Assembly (NCBI GenBank): GCA_959601045.1
Contig: CAUGNZ010000021.1
Location: 1-40,893 of the forward strand
Direction: 5' to 3'
Length of the DNA: 40,893 nt
Source of the DNA: an uncultured Collinsella sp.
GTDB taxonomy: Bacteria > Actinomycetota > Coriobacteriia > Coriobacteriales > Coriobacteriaceae
Shown here: positions 16,137 to 24,034 of the stretch, in pieces
Layout of the letters: every line of letters starts with the position of its first letter
Position numbering within the stretch: position 1 is the first letter of the stretch
Notes under the pieces: generated by a model
What the model was told of the DNA's origin: nothing
The model's input: only the letters and a program-made list of their open reading frames with translations
The model's database searches: none
Made by a program: the position numbers and the translations under genes

Positions 16137-16976
16137 TTACCTTGTTTTCGATGCAATTCGATTGATGTGCATCATGAGGTAGAGTCTTTCTTCGTCTATA
16201 AGTTCCCGCCCCGTCAGTCGGCTGAGAACAGAAGCAATATCATCGGCGCACATTGATGCCACCGGATATTCTTTTTTGAGCGAGAGGTACATCTTGCGGT
16301 TGTCGCTCACGATGCTTTCGCCAGAGTTCAACCTATTGAATAAGTACTGAAGATGGGTTGCGAACCTTGCGTAATCGAAACCTTCCCGATCAACTTGAAT
16401 GCCAAGCCGATTTTCAACAGCAACGGTTGACTCCTCCAGAACACGATCGTAGATATCCGCGCTAAACTCTTTAACTACTTCGCATGAGTCCGAATCGGCC
16501 ATGTTATTGATAAACGCCATGGCAATTCCAACTGCCTCATGAGCTGGAAGCCTAACGTTAAGACGTTTCCTGATTATCTTAAGTGCATACTCGCCGATTC
16601 TAAATTCGACGGGATATTGTTGGCGGACATCAAACGATAAAGGCATGCGGACAACGATATTTTGCTCTTTGCGCTTAACCGCATACGCGATATGGTCCGC
16701 AAGGATAAACGGCAAATTAGGGCTCACCTCATAAGACAGCAAACCTGTCGACATATCAATAACATCCGAGGTAAGCTCGAGAAGCTCGTCGGGGACCTCG
16801 TCAACGAGAGCGATGTAGCGAGAGCTAACGTTATAAAACGTTCGTTGAATCTCCGAAAGAGGGACCTCGTCTCCGACATTCTTAAACCCCAGACCACGGC
16901 CGAATGCAACCAACTGTCTGCCATTTCCATCGACGCAGAGGACAGCGCTGGTATTAATTCGTTTAACAATTTCCAT
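16137..16976 (-). CDS. licT: BglG/LicT family transcription antiterminator
   Basis: An RNA-binding antiterminator that lets transcription pass a terminator when its PTS substrate is present. Of 279 residues, about 1-56 form the CAT RNA-binding domain (MEIVKRINTSAVLCVD, then GRGLGFKNVGDEVP), followed by two PRD domains with phosphorylatable histidines in LADHIAYAV and LPAHEAVG (PRD1) and FATHLQYLF and MMHINRI (PRD2). Length is that of LicT. The start follows a run of eight G in the mRNA that serves as ribosome binding site. It heads the operon with EIIBC and hydrolase and is itself preceded by a terminator-type hairpin, so it probably controls itself. Confidence 0.9.
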   Translation of the reverse strand: MEIVKRINTSAVLCVDGNGRQLVAFGRGLGFKNVGDEVPLSEIQRTFYNVSSRYIALVDEVPDELLELTSDVIDMSTGLLSYEVSPNLPFILADHIAYAVKRKEQNIVVRMPLSFDVRQQYPVEFRIGEYALKIIRKRLNVRLPAHEAVGIAMAFINNMADSDSCEVVKEFSADIYDRVLEESTVAVENRLGIQVDREGFDYARFATHLQYLFNRLNSGESIVSDNRKMYLSLKKEYPVASMCADDIASVLSRLTGRELIDEERLYLMMHINRIASKTR

Positions 16977-16997
16977 GTGTCCCCCCCCTAAACAGAA

Positions 16998-17066
16998 CAA
17001 GGCTCCCGAAGCAGAATCCGACAATCAATGTCGACAGATGCTGCTTCAGGAGCCTTGCCTGAATAT
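16998..17066 (-). promoter_or_regulatory. Terminator and candidate RAT antiterminator site ahead of licT
   Basis: On the minus strand CAAGGCTCCTGAAGCAG (17057-17041) pairs with CTGCTTCGGGAGCCTTG (17014-16998), a 17-bp stem with one G-U pair, followed by TTCTGTTT. The sequence ATTCAGGCAAGGCTCC just before and within the 5' arm resembles the GCAGGCAAAACC half of LicT-type RAT sites, so an antiterminator could form against this stem. The RAT match is partial. Confidence 0.55.
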
Positions 17067-17176
17067 CACTCTGAGAATAGTTTAAGCGAGCTAGTGCTAA
17101 TGACCTCGAATAAACACTTCTAAACAGTTAAACGGTCGATATCTCCGTGTGAACGGTTTGGAGGCAGAGGGCGGCC

Positions 17177-17665
17177 CTATGCCTGCTGATAGTGCAGGTG
17201 CTTCTCGTCGATATCGGCCAGGTCGCGGTCGAGATAACGACGCGCAAGCCAGTTGGCCATGGGGAGGTTCTGGTCCAGGTAGTTACCGCACTCCTCGGGA
17301 GCGGCACCGGGAACATCGCCCTCAAAGCCCGCGACAAACTCGAACAGCTCGCGCACGAGCGGCAAGATCTCCTCGCTCGTCAGCTCACCAAAGACAACCA
17401 GGTAAAAGCCCGTGCGGCAGCCCATGGGACCAAAGTAGACAATGCGGCTCGACCACTCGGCATGATTGCGCAGGAACGTCGCGCCCAAATGCTCAATCGT
17501 GTGGCACTCGGCCGTGTTCATGACCGGCTCCTTATTGGGTGTGGTCAGACGCAGGTCAAAGGTGGTGACGGCGGCGTCGGTCGCCGGATCGCGGTCGATG
17601 CGGCTCACATACACGCCGGGCTCGAGCAGCAGATGGTCAACGGAAAAACTCGCGATGCGCTCCAT
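17177..17665 (-). CDS. luxS: S-ribosylhomocysteine lyase
   Basis: Splits S-ribosylhomocysteine into homocysteine and DPD, the precursor of autoinducer-2, as part of the activated methyl cycle. The 162-residue protein has the metal site H55-x-x-E58-H59 in HTIEHLGATFLRN plus C126 in EECGNYLDQN, and the catalytic cysteine C83 in GPMGCRTGFY. Length is normal. GAGAGGA lies upstream of the ATG. It is a single gene; no pfs or methionine genes are nearby, and it sits between the lower-GC LicT module and the isomerase-kinase operon. Confidence 0.96.
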   Translation of the reverse strand: MERIASFSVDHLLLEPGVYVSRIDRDPATDAAVTTFDLRLTTPNKEPVMNTAECHTIEHLGATFLRNHAEWSSRIVYFGPMGCRTGFYLVVFGELTSEEILPLVRELFEFVAGFEGDVPGAAPEECGNYLDQNLPMANWLARRYLDRDLADIDEKHLHYQQA

Positions 17666-17691
17666 GGCAGATCCTCTCGGTAGTCAATTTA

Positions 17692-17780
17692 GGACGGGGC
17701 TCTTTTAGCTGGTCACAACAATCGTCACCAATAATAGCAGTCAAAAAAGCCCCGTCCCAAATGAGCTACGCGGGACGAGG
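17692..17780 (-). terminator. Terminator region after the FGGY kinase, with repeated arms
   Basis: On the minus strand a CCTCGTCCC/GGGACGGGG stem is followed by C and TTTTTT (17743-17748), a normal intrinsic terminator for the kinase operon. The arm AAAAAAGCCCCGTCCCAAAT recurs at 23985-24004, and an inverted copy GGACGGGGCTCTTTT lies at 17692-17706. So the same sequence has been reused at several terminators. Confidence 0.7.
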
Positions 17781-17819
17781 ACCGAGTGATTATTTAATCC
17801 CCGTCCCAGAAAAATCATT

Positions 17820-19310
17820 CTAGGCGGTGTACGCGATTGTAGATTTCACGGCATGGCGCCAGCCGGCGATCTTTTTGGCTCGCACGTCGGCAGGCATGGC
17901 AGGCTCCACGATGTCGCGGGCGCCGTAGACGTCGACGACATCGCGCGTGTACATGCCCAGCGCAATGCCGCAGGCCCAGGCCGCACCCAGGCCGCTCATC
18001 TCGTCGTTGCTCGCGATGCGGATGGGCGAGCCAACCAAGTCGCTCTCAAACTGCATCAGGTACGCGTCGCGCGTGGGACCGCCGTCAACACGAAGCTCGG
18101 CCAGCGCCGCACCCGAATCCTCGACCATCGCATCGATGACGTCGAAGATCTGATAGGCGATCGACTCATCGGCGGCCTTTACGAACTCCGCACGGCCCGT
18201 GGTGCGCGTCATGCCAAAGACGCAGCCCTCGGCATCGCTCGCCCAGTGCGGCGTGCCCAGGCCAGTGAACGCCGGCACAAGGTAGACACGGCTCGCCGGA
18301 TTGGCGGCGTAGCACAGGTCGGTGACTTCCTCGGGATTGTTGATGAGCTCCAGGTCGTCGCGCAGCCACGTCTTGACGGCGCCGGCGTAGCTCACGTTGC
18401 CCTCGAGCACATACTCGGTCACGCCGTCCATACGCCACGCAAGCGAGCTCGAAAGCCCGTGCGAGCTGGCAACGAACTCGACGCCGACGTTCATCATGAC
18501 CGAGCTGCCGGTGCCATAGGTCGCCTTGGCCATGCCGCGGCTGTGGCAGCCCTGGGCAAACAAGGCGGCATGGCTGTCGCCGAGCACACCGTGAATGGGC
18601 ACGGGCGCCGGCAAAAAGCCGCCCAGATCCGTCGTGCCGAACATGCCATCGGAGTCGGTCACCTGCGGCAGGCAGGCAGGATCGACGCCAAAGGCCTCAC
18701 ACACCGGCTCACTCCAGCAGCCACGGCGCAGGTCAAAGAGTTGTGTGCGGCTGGCGTTAGACCAGTCGCAGCGGAACTCCGCGCCGCCCGTGAGCGTCCA
18801 AACCACCCAGGCATCGATGGTGCCCAGACACAGCTCGCCTGCCGCCGCGGCCTCGGCAGCCGTGGGAACGTTCGCGAGAATCCAAGCCATCTTGCCCGCC
18901 GGATAGTAGGGCGAGAGTACCAGACCCGTCGTGTCGCGCACCAGCTCGGCCACACCCTCGCGCGCGGCCAGCTCGTCGCACAGCTCACGGGCGCGGGCGC
19001 ACTGCCACACCACGGCGTCGCACAGCGGCTCGCCCGTCGTGCGCCTCCAGGCAACGGTGGTCTCGCGCTGATTGGAGATGCCGATGCCGGCGACGTCGGC
19101 CGGATCGACCCCGGTCTCCTCCACCACGGCGCGTGCCACGGCCAGCACGTTAGCGGCGATCTCGGCTGGATCATGGCTCACCCAGCCGGCCTCGTTGACA
19201 ATCTGGCGATGCGAGCGATCGGCACGATGAATCAAATGGCCGCCCTCGTCCACCAGCAGCGCCTTGGTGCCCTGCGTGGATTGATCGATTCCGATGATGT
19301 AGCGGCCCAT
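17820..19310 (-). CDS. FGGY carbohydrate kinase, glycerol-kinase-like
   Basis: Phosphorylates a polyol or ketose with ATP in the cytoplasm. The 496-residue protein starts GRYIIGIDQSTQGTKALLVD. The glycerol-contacting residues of E. coli GlpK are all kept: R82/E83 in SNQRETTVAW, W102, Y135 or Y136, and D245 in GDSHAALFAQ. C-terminal ATP site GLGAAWACGIALG. Despite this, it is the last gene of an operon with an isomerase and a split transketolase, and no glycerol gene is near. Apulose carries a glycerol-like C(OH)(CH2OH)2 end, so apulose kinase is my preferred role; glycerol or another ketose remains possible. ATG at 19310 was chosen for its GAAAGGGG site. A REP-like hairpin separates it from the transketolase gene. 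Confidence 0.8.
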   Translation of the reverse strand: MGRYIIGIDQSTQGTKALLVDEGGHLIHRADRSHRQIVNEAGWVSHDPAEIAANVLAVARAVVEETGVDPADVAGIGISNQRETTVAWRRTTGEPLCDAVVWQCARARELCDELAAREGVAELVRDTTGLVLSPYYPAGKMAWILANVPTAAEAAAAGELCLGTIDAWVVWTLTGGAEFRCDWSNASRTQLFDLRRGCWSEPVCEAFGVDPACLPQVTDSDGMFGTTDLGGFLPAPVPIHGVLGDSHAALFAQGCHSRGMAKATYGTGSSVMMNVGVEFVASSHGLSSSLAWRMDGVTEYVLEGNVSYAGAVKTWLRDDLELINNPEEVTDLCYAANPASRVYLVPAFTGLGTPHWASDAEGCVFGMTRTTGRAEFVKAADESIAYQIFDVIDAMVEDSGAALAELRVDGGPTRDAYLMQFESDLVGSPIRIASNDEMSGLGAAWACGIALGMYTRDVVDVYGARDIVEPAMPADVRAKKIAGWRHAVKSTIAYTA

Positions 19311-19329
19311 GGCCACCCCTTTCAAAACG

Positions 19330-19362
19330 AATGTGACAAAGGGGCGGTCCCTTTGTCACATT
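19330..19362. repeat. REP-like palindrome AATGTGACAAAGGG inside the operon
   Basis: Perfect 14-bp arms (19330-19343, 19349-19362) with loop GCGGT lie in the 56-bp gap between transketolase C subunit and kinase. The AAAGGG...CCCTTT core recalls the CCACCACAAAGG elements. It could stabilise the upstream mRNA or lower kinase expression. Confidence 0.7.
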
Positions 19363-19366
19363 CCAG

Positions 19367-20308
19367 TTACTCTGCGGGCAAGAACTCGGCGACGGTCTGC
19401 GCGATTCCGGCACCCGTCAGGCCGTAGTGCGCAAAGACCTCGGGGCTCGTGCCGGTGATGACCGGCGCATCGGGCAGGGAGAGGCACTTGACCGGACGCG
19501 GGCAATGCTCGCCCACGACCTGCGCGACCATGGACCCCAGGCCGCCGAAGGGGCTGTGCTCCTCGACGGTCACGACGGCGCGCGTGGCACCGGCGGCCTC
19601 GATCACAGCCTCAGCATCGAGCGGCTTGACGCAATACATGTCGAGTACCGTTGCCGAGATGCCCTGCTCGGCCAGCAGATCGGCGGCGTCCACGGCATGG
19701 CGGACCATCTCGCCGGTGGCGACAATCGTCACATCGGCGCCGCGACGCACCCAGGTGGCGCGATCCATCTGGAACGGGCACTCGTCCTCGGTGTACACGT
19801 CCTCCACCGGGTTGCGGCCCACGCGGATGTAGGCCGGCTTGTTGTCGGCGACCAGGGCACGCACGAGCTCGGCGGTCTGGAATCGATCGCTCGGCAGATA
19901 CACGCGCATGTTGGGAATCGCGCTCATGGCGGCGATATCCTGCGCGGAGTGATGGCTCATGCCTAAGGCGCCGTAGGACACGCCGCCCGAGATGCCGATG
20001 AGCTTGACGTTGGTGTTGGAGTACGAAACGTCGACCTTGCACTGCTCATACGAGCGCGTGGTCACAAAGGACGCCGGCGAGGCGGCCCAGGCCTTCTTGC
20101 CGCACGAGGCCATACCGGCGGCGATACTCACCAGGTCCTGCTCGGCGATGCCGACCTCAATGGACTGCTGGGGATACTGATCGAAGAACGGCGTGAGCGA
20201 TGCGGAGCCGCGGGAGTCGGAGCACAAGACGACGATGTCTTTATCGGTTGCGGCGGCCTCGAGCAGCGTGTCGCAGATAGCCTTGCGGTTGGCGATCTTG
20301 TTAGCCAT
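19367..20308 (-). CDS. Transketolase, C-terminal subunit
   Basis: The pyrimidine-binding and C-terminal half of a transketolase encoded as a separate 313-residue protein. It has the usual order: IVVLCSDSRGSASLTPF near the start, GIAEQDLVSIAAGMA with the catalytic Glu of the thiamine cycle, SVSYGALGMSHHSAQDIA-like region, PVEDVYTEDE, and a C-terminal domain with VTVEEHSPFGGLGSMVAQ. AAGGAGG lies seven bases before the ATG at 20308, and its start overlaps the stop of the N-terminal subunit by 8 bp, which indicates coupled translation. Split transketolases of this size include the apulose-4-phosphate transketolase; ordinary pentose-phosphate use is the alternative. Confidence 0.9.
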   Translation of the reverse strand: MANKIANRKAICDTLLEAAATDKDIVVLCSDSRGSASLTPFFDQYPQQSIEVGIAEQDLVSIAAGMASCGKKAWAASPASFVTTRSYEQCKVDVSYSNTNVKLIGISGGVSYGALGMSHHSAQDIAAMSAIPNMRVYLPSDRFQTAELVRALVADNKPAYIRVGRNPVEDVYTEDECPFQMDRATWVRRGADVTIVATGEMVRHAVDAADLLAEQGISATVLDMYCVKPLDAEAVIEAAGATRAVVTVEEHSPFGGLGSMVAQVVGEHCPRPVKCLSLPDAPVITGTSPEVFAHYGLTGAGIAQTVAEFLPAE

Positions 20309-21137
20309 TGATAGCCTCCTTATGGGCAGCGAAATCGGCGATGATCTGGGCATATTCCTCATCGTTGGGCAGGTGATGATGCCAGGCGGCCTTGTCCTCC
20401 ATAACCGGCGAGCCGTAGCCCTTCACCGTGTTGAGGATGATGACCGTGGGCTTACCCTTGGTCTCGGCGGCCAGCGTCAGCGCGGCGTCGATGGCCTGGA
20501 CGTCGTTGCCCGGAATGGACAGCACGTTCCAACCGAAGGCGGCCCAGCGCTCCTCCTGCGAATCCTGCTTCATGACGTCCTCGGTGCTGCCGCTGATCTG
20601 CAGGCGGTTGCGGTCCACGAGCGCGCACAGGTTATCGAGCTGGTAGTTGCCGCCGCTCATGGCGCCCTCCCAGACCGAGCCCTCGGCAAGCTCGCCATCG
20701 CCCATGATGGTGTAGACGCGGTAGTCGCGGCCGTCCATCTTGCCGGCAAGCGCCATGCCGACGGCCACGGGCAGACCATGGCCCAGCGAGCCCGAGTTCA
20801 TCTCGATGCCCTTGAGCTTGTTGTTGGGGTGGCCGATGTAGGGGCTGCCGAACTTGGAGAAACGGGCCTTAACGTCATCGAGGTCAAGATAGCCCTCGTG
20901 GCAGAGCACCGCGTAGTAGGCCTCCATGGCATGGCCCTTGGAGAGCACGAAGCGATCGCGGTTGGGATCGTCGACGGTCTCGGGCGAAATGTTGAGGTGG
21001 TTGGCGTAGAGGGTCATCAGCGCATCGATGACCGACATGTCGCCGCCGATGTGCCCGCCGGCGCCAGCCATGATGATATCGACGCAATCGCGGCGAAGGT
21101 TCCAACGCAGGGACTCAAGCTCTTCGATAGTTGCCAT
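20301..21137 (-). CDS. Transketolase, N-terminal subunit
   Basis: The thiamine-diphosphate-binding half, 278 residues. SKGHAMEAYYAVL (67-79) and the cofactor motif from G146-D147-G148-E149 (MGDGELAEGSVWEGAM) to LVDRN are clear. It pairs with the next gene to make one active enzyme that moves a two-carbon ketol unit between sugar phosphates. The start at 21137 has GGAG upstream and lies only 2 bp after the isomerase stop, so isomerase, N subunit and C subunit form a tightly packed operon. With a kinase product such as apulose 4-phosphate and glyceraldehyde 3-phosphate it would give xylulose 5-phosphate and dihydroxyacetone phosphate. Confidence 0.9.
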   Translation of the reverse strand: MATIEELESLRWNLRRDCVDIIMAGAGGHIGGDMSVIDALMTLYANHLNISPETVDDPNRDRFVLSKGHAMEAYYAVLCHEGYLDLDDVKARFSKFGSPYIGHPNNKLKGIEMNSGSLGHGLPVAVGMALAGKMDGRDYRVYTIMGDGELAEGSVWEGAMSGGNYQLDNLCALVDRNRLQISGSTEDVMKQDSQEERWAAFGWNVLSIPGNDVQAIDAALTLAAETKGKPTVIILNTVKGYGSPVMEDKAAWHHHLPNDEEYAQIIADFAAHKEAING

Positions 21138-21139
21138 TT

Positions 21140-22540
21140 CTACTCTCCTCGCAGGTAAGCTTTGACGTCTTCTTCGATGGGGTCGTACAGGTCGGGGACA
21201 ATGCCGAGGTATTTGCATGCCTCGTAGAGCACCGGCACCACGTTGGCGTGAATGGCGACGCAGTGGTGGATGTAGGGACCCTCGACGATCTTGGTCTCGA
21301 GGCGCTTGAGGTTGTCGACCTCGACCCACAGGTAGGTGCCCATGCCGGCCGGGCCGTCGATGCCGCGAGCGTTGCCCAGCAGCAGCGAGTACTCACCGTT
21401 GTCGCCGTCAAAGCGAGCAAGGGTGAGGTCGCCGTGCTTGGCCTCGGCCGTCAGCGCGCCGGGGTGATCGAACGCCAGCGGGTAGGTGAGCTTGGGCTTG
21501 ACGGCCGCACAGCTGCAGGGCCAGGGACCACAGTGCTGCAGCAGCTCGCCGTTCTCGTTATCGGGATGGCGCACGGTCCAGTCGGCGAACATGCCGCGGT
21601 GACGGCCCAGGTCGGCGGCCTCGACCATCAGCGCGGTGATGGCGCCATGGATATCGGTCTCGCATACGATGGGGATGCCCATCTCGTTGAGGATTGCGTT
21701 GGCGGCGCAGGGCATAATGCCCAACTCGTCCTGCAGGGCGTTCCAGCACTGGATGGCGCCGGCGTTGCAGCCGTACTTCTCGACCAGGCGCTTCATGGCA
21801 ATGGCGAGTCCTGCGACCGCAGGAACCTTGTCCTCGGGGATGCAGATCTCAAAGCTGTCACCAATGTGGGCGAGCATGGCTGCCATGGCCTGCTCGTCAG
21901 CCTGGGCGTCGCGCACGGCCTGGACAAGCTCGGTCATGGGGATGGGCGAAAGCTGGATGTTGAACTTCTCGAGCAGCTCACCCTCGTTGCACATGGTCGA
22001 CCAGAAATCGAACGGACGGGTGGCCATCTGCAGGATGCGGGTGTGCTTGAAGGTCTTGACCACGTTGCACACGGCCAAAAAGTCCCAGACGCCGCGCTCG
22101 AACTCGGGATCGGTCAGACGGCAGTTGGTCATGTAGGTGAAGGGAACCTGGAAACGGCGCAGGACCTTGCCGGTGGCGAACAGGCCGCATTGGCTATCAC
22201 GCAGACGGGTGCCGTCGGGCTCGGGGCGCTCGTCGCGCGGCCCCCACAGCAGCACGGGCAAGCCGAGCTCGCGGGCAAGGCGGGCGCAGACATACTCGGT
22301 ACCAAAGTTGGCGTGGCAGAGCATGATGCCGTCGACGCCCTCGGCGCGGAACTTCTCGACGATAGGCGCGATATGGCTGTCGTCGAACAGCAGGCCCTCG
22401 TCGTTGATGTCGTCGATATCCACAATCTCGACGCCGATCTCGCGCAGGCGATCAGCCGTCAGACCGCGATACTTGATCGCGTCCGGCGCGCTAAAGATAC
22501 TGCGGCGCGTGGGCACAAAGCCGAGCTTGATCTTGTCCAT
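21140..22540 (-). CDS. L-fucose/L-arabinose isomerase-like sugar isomerase
   Basis: A 466-residue cytoplasmic protein of the fucose/arabinose isomerase fold, expected to interconvert an aldose and a ketose with a divalent metal. Visible features: KIKLGFVPTRRSIFS at the start, MLCHANFGTEYVCARLA (N1 Rossmann-like part), and likely metal ligands E and D in IPIVCETDIHGAITAL plus histidines near YIHHCVAIHANVVP. GGGGAGG precedes the ATG. First gene of the operon; TAAACA inverted repeats lie 27 to 63 bp upstream. The substrate cannot be read from sequence. With the kinase and split transketolase the best candidate is D-apiose to apulose; another tetrose or pentose is possible. I do not know whether characterised apiose isomerases share this fold. 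Confidence 0.8.
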   Translation of the reverse strand: MDKIKLGFVPTRRSIFSAPDAIKYRGLTADRLREIGVEIVDIDDINDEGLLFDDSHIAPIVEKFRAEGVDGIMLCHANFGTEYVCARLARELGLPVLLWGPRDERPEPDGTRLRDSQCGLFATGKVLRRFQVPFTYMTNCRLTDPEFERGVWDFLAVCNVVKTFKHTRILQMATRPFDFWSTMCNEGELLEKFNIQLSPIPMTELVQAVRDAQADEQAMAAMLAHIGDSFEICIPEDKVPAVAGLAIAMKRLVEKYGCNAGAIQCWNALQDELGIMPCAANAILNEMGIPIVCETDIHGAITALMVEAADLGRHRGMFADWTVRHPDNENGELLQHCGPWPCSCAAVKPKLTYPLAFDHPGALTAEAKHGDLTLARFDGDNGEYSLLLGNARGIDGPAGMGTYLWVEVDNLKRLETKIVEGPYIHHCVAIHANVVPVLYEACKYLGIVPDLYDPIEEDVKAYLRGE

Positions 22541-22566
22541 GTACGTCCTCCCCTAGTCACATGTTC

Positions 22567-22603
22567 AGTAAACAGACGCATGTTTCGTTTTGTTCTGTTT
22601 ACT
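22567..22603. promoter_or_regulatory. Operator-like inverted repeat AGTAAACAG ... CTGTTTACT
   Basis: Perfect 9-bp arms (22567-22575, 22595-22603) with ATGTTT between them lie in front of the isomerase gene. More TAAAC half sites follow at about 22622-22686. The core is that of the sites at 7266-7600. Confidence 0.6.
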
Positions 22604-22702
22604 AAATGTTTTACTCTTTTGTTTAGAAGTTTAGCGCGAAATACCCGTAAGCGGTAGAGAAATCAGCCTAAACGGTATGTAAACAAACTGAACATACAAG
22701 GG

Positions 22703-22732
22703 AAACAAAAAGAGGACCCCGAAGGATCCTCT
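22703..22732 (-). terminator. Intrinsic terminator of the LacI-type gene
   Basis: On the minus strand AGAGGATCC and GGTCCTCT form a stem with a TTCGG-containing loop, followed by TTTTTGTTT. It separates the regulator transcript from the isomerase operon, which must therefore have its own promoter. Confidence 0.85.
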
Positions 22733-22796
22733 CTTGGTAGCGTTATGTTTACCGCCCTGGCGCGCTTTGACACGCCGCAGACGATGCCGTCTCCGC

Positions 22797-23807
22797 CTAG
22801 ATTTCGCGCACGCTCTGGCGCTCGACAAAATAGGTCGACACAGCCGTTTTGCAGGTATAGCTCTTGGGATTGCGGATGTTGCCCACCAGGCGGCGCACCG
22901 CGATCTCGCCCACCTCGTGTTTGGGAACATGCACCGTGGTGAGTGGCGGGTTGGAGAAGGCGCCCAGAGATAGGTCGTCAAAGCCGATGATCGAGACATC
23001 CTCGGGCACGCGAATGCCGTGCTCGTTGAACGCGCGCATGGCACCCACGGCGAGCACGTCGTTCTCGGCAAAGAAAGCCGTCGGCAGGTCGTCGCGTGAG
23101 ACGCTGTCGAGCCATGCACCCATATCGCGATAGGCACCTTCGAGCGTGGTGCCCAGCGTGACGCGCCATGCCGGGTTTGCCTCGAGGCCCGCATCCTCAA
23201 GTGCTTGGCGATAGCCGCGCTCGCGATCCTTAAAGTTGCGGATACGAAGGTCGCCCGCCAGATAGCCGATTTGCTTGTGACCTTTCTCGATAAGGTAGTC
23301 CACGGCGCGCAGTACCGAATCGGTGTTGGCAATGACCACGGCATCGAAGTACTGGCGGTCGCTCCAGCCGTCGAGCACGATCAGGTGGGCGGCAGCGTTG
23401 GCGAACAGGGCGTAATCTTCCTCACCCAGCTCGGTACCCATCAGCACGATGGCGGCAGACGGGTCGGCGATCAGGCCCTCGACCTGCGGACGCACGGCGT
23501 CCAGGTCGCTAAAGTCGAGCGAGACAAAGCTCGTGCTCATGCCGTGGCGACGCGCCTGGCGCTCCACGCCCTCGATGACCGCGGGGTGGAAGGTGCTCTC
23601 GTCCAGGATGGCGCCCGTCTTGCGCGCAAGCACAAACTGAATGCTCTCGAGCTGCGTCGACTGCTGGTAGCCGAGCGATTGTGCGCACTCCAGAATGACC
23701 TTGGCGGTCTCCTCGCTCACGCTGCGCTTGCGGTTGAGCGCGTTGGACACGGTCGCAGGCGAAAAACCGGTGATACGGCTGATCTCGCGAACACTTGCTT
23801 TGGCCAT
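22797..23807 (-). CDS. LacI-family transcriptional regulator
   Basis: A 336-residue DNA-binding repressor. The helix-turn-helix and hinge lie at residues 4-55 (VREISRITGFSPATVSNALN). The rest is a periplasmic-binding-protein-like sensor with IVLDGWSDRQYFDAVVIAN and VSIIGFDDLSLGAFSNPPL near the C-terminus. The ligand is likely a sugar or sugar phosphate of the isomerase operon downstream. GGGGGAA precedes the ATG. Its own promoter region contains TAAACA and TGTTTA, as do the isomerase operon and the PTS/esterase region, which suggests it controls itself and both sugar clusters. Binding is inferred from the shared motif only. Confidence 0.9.
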   Translation of the reverse strand: MAKASVREISRITGFSPATVSNALNRKRSVSEETAKVILECAQSLGYQQSTQLESIQFVLARKTGAILDESTFHPAVIEGVERQARRHGMSTSFVSLDFSDLDAVRPQVEGLIADPSAAIVLMGTELGEEDYALFANAAAHLIVLDGWSDRQYFDAVVIANTDSVLRAVDYLIEKGHKQIGYLAGDLRIRNFKDRERGYRQALEDAGLEANPAWRVTLGTTLEGAYRDMGAWLDSVSRDDLPTAFFAENDVLAVGAMRAFNEHGIRVPEDVSIIGFDDLSLGAFSNPPLTTVHVPKHEVGEIAVRRLVGNIRNPKSYTCKTAVSTYFVERQSVREI

Positions 23808-23890
23808 TGTTCCCCCTAGTAACGGTCACGGTCGAGTATCATGGACTGACCGCCCCGTGACTCAACATCTAAACGACCGCAAATTCAATC

Positions 23891-23936
23891 TAAACAGAAT
23901 AGTAAATGTTTAATAGCTAGTTTAGCCTGTTGTCAA
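23891..23936 (-). promoter_or_regulatory. Promoter and operator of the LacI-type gene
   Basis: On the minus strand a perfect TTGACA (23931-23936) is followed after 17 bp by TTAAAC (23908-23913). TAAACA (23891-23896) and TGTTTA (23907-23912) form a spaced inverted repeat over and after the -10 box, consistent with autorepression. Confidence 0.6.
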
Positions 23937-23984
23937 GCGAAGTGGTGCGACTATTCCCCCAACGGGCACATTTACTCGGTAGCT

Positions 23985-24023
23985 AAAAAAGCCCCGTCCC
24001 AAATTGACTACATGGGGCGGGGC
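23985..24023 (-). terminator. Intrinsic terminator of the ribokinase-nucleoside hydrolase operon
   Basis: On the minus strand GCCCCGCCCC pairs with GGGACGGGGC (one G-U pair), followed by TTTTTT (23985-23990). It starts 12 bp after the nucleoside hydrolase stop. Its left arm repeats the kinase-operon terminator at 17743. Confidence 0.85.
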
Positions 24024-24034
24024 GTAAAAAACAT

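Noticed and set aside
17820..19310. Plain glycerol utilisation gene glpK
   Set aside because: Residues would allow it, but no glpF, glpD or glpO is near and the gene ends an isomerase-transketolase operon, so I kept the broader kinase call.
17853..19427. Plus-strand open frame opposite the FGGY kinase
   Set aside because: Mirror frame rich in Arg, Ala and His without motifs; the kinase motifs are decisive for the other strand.
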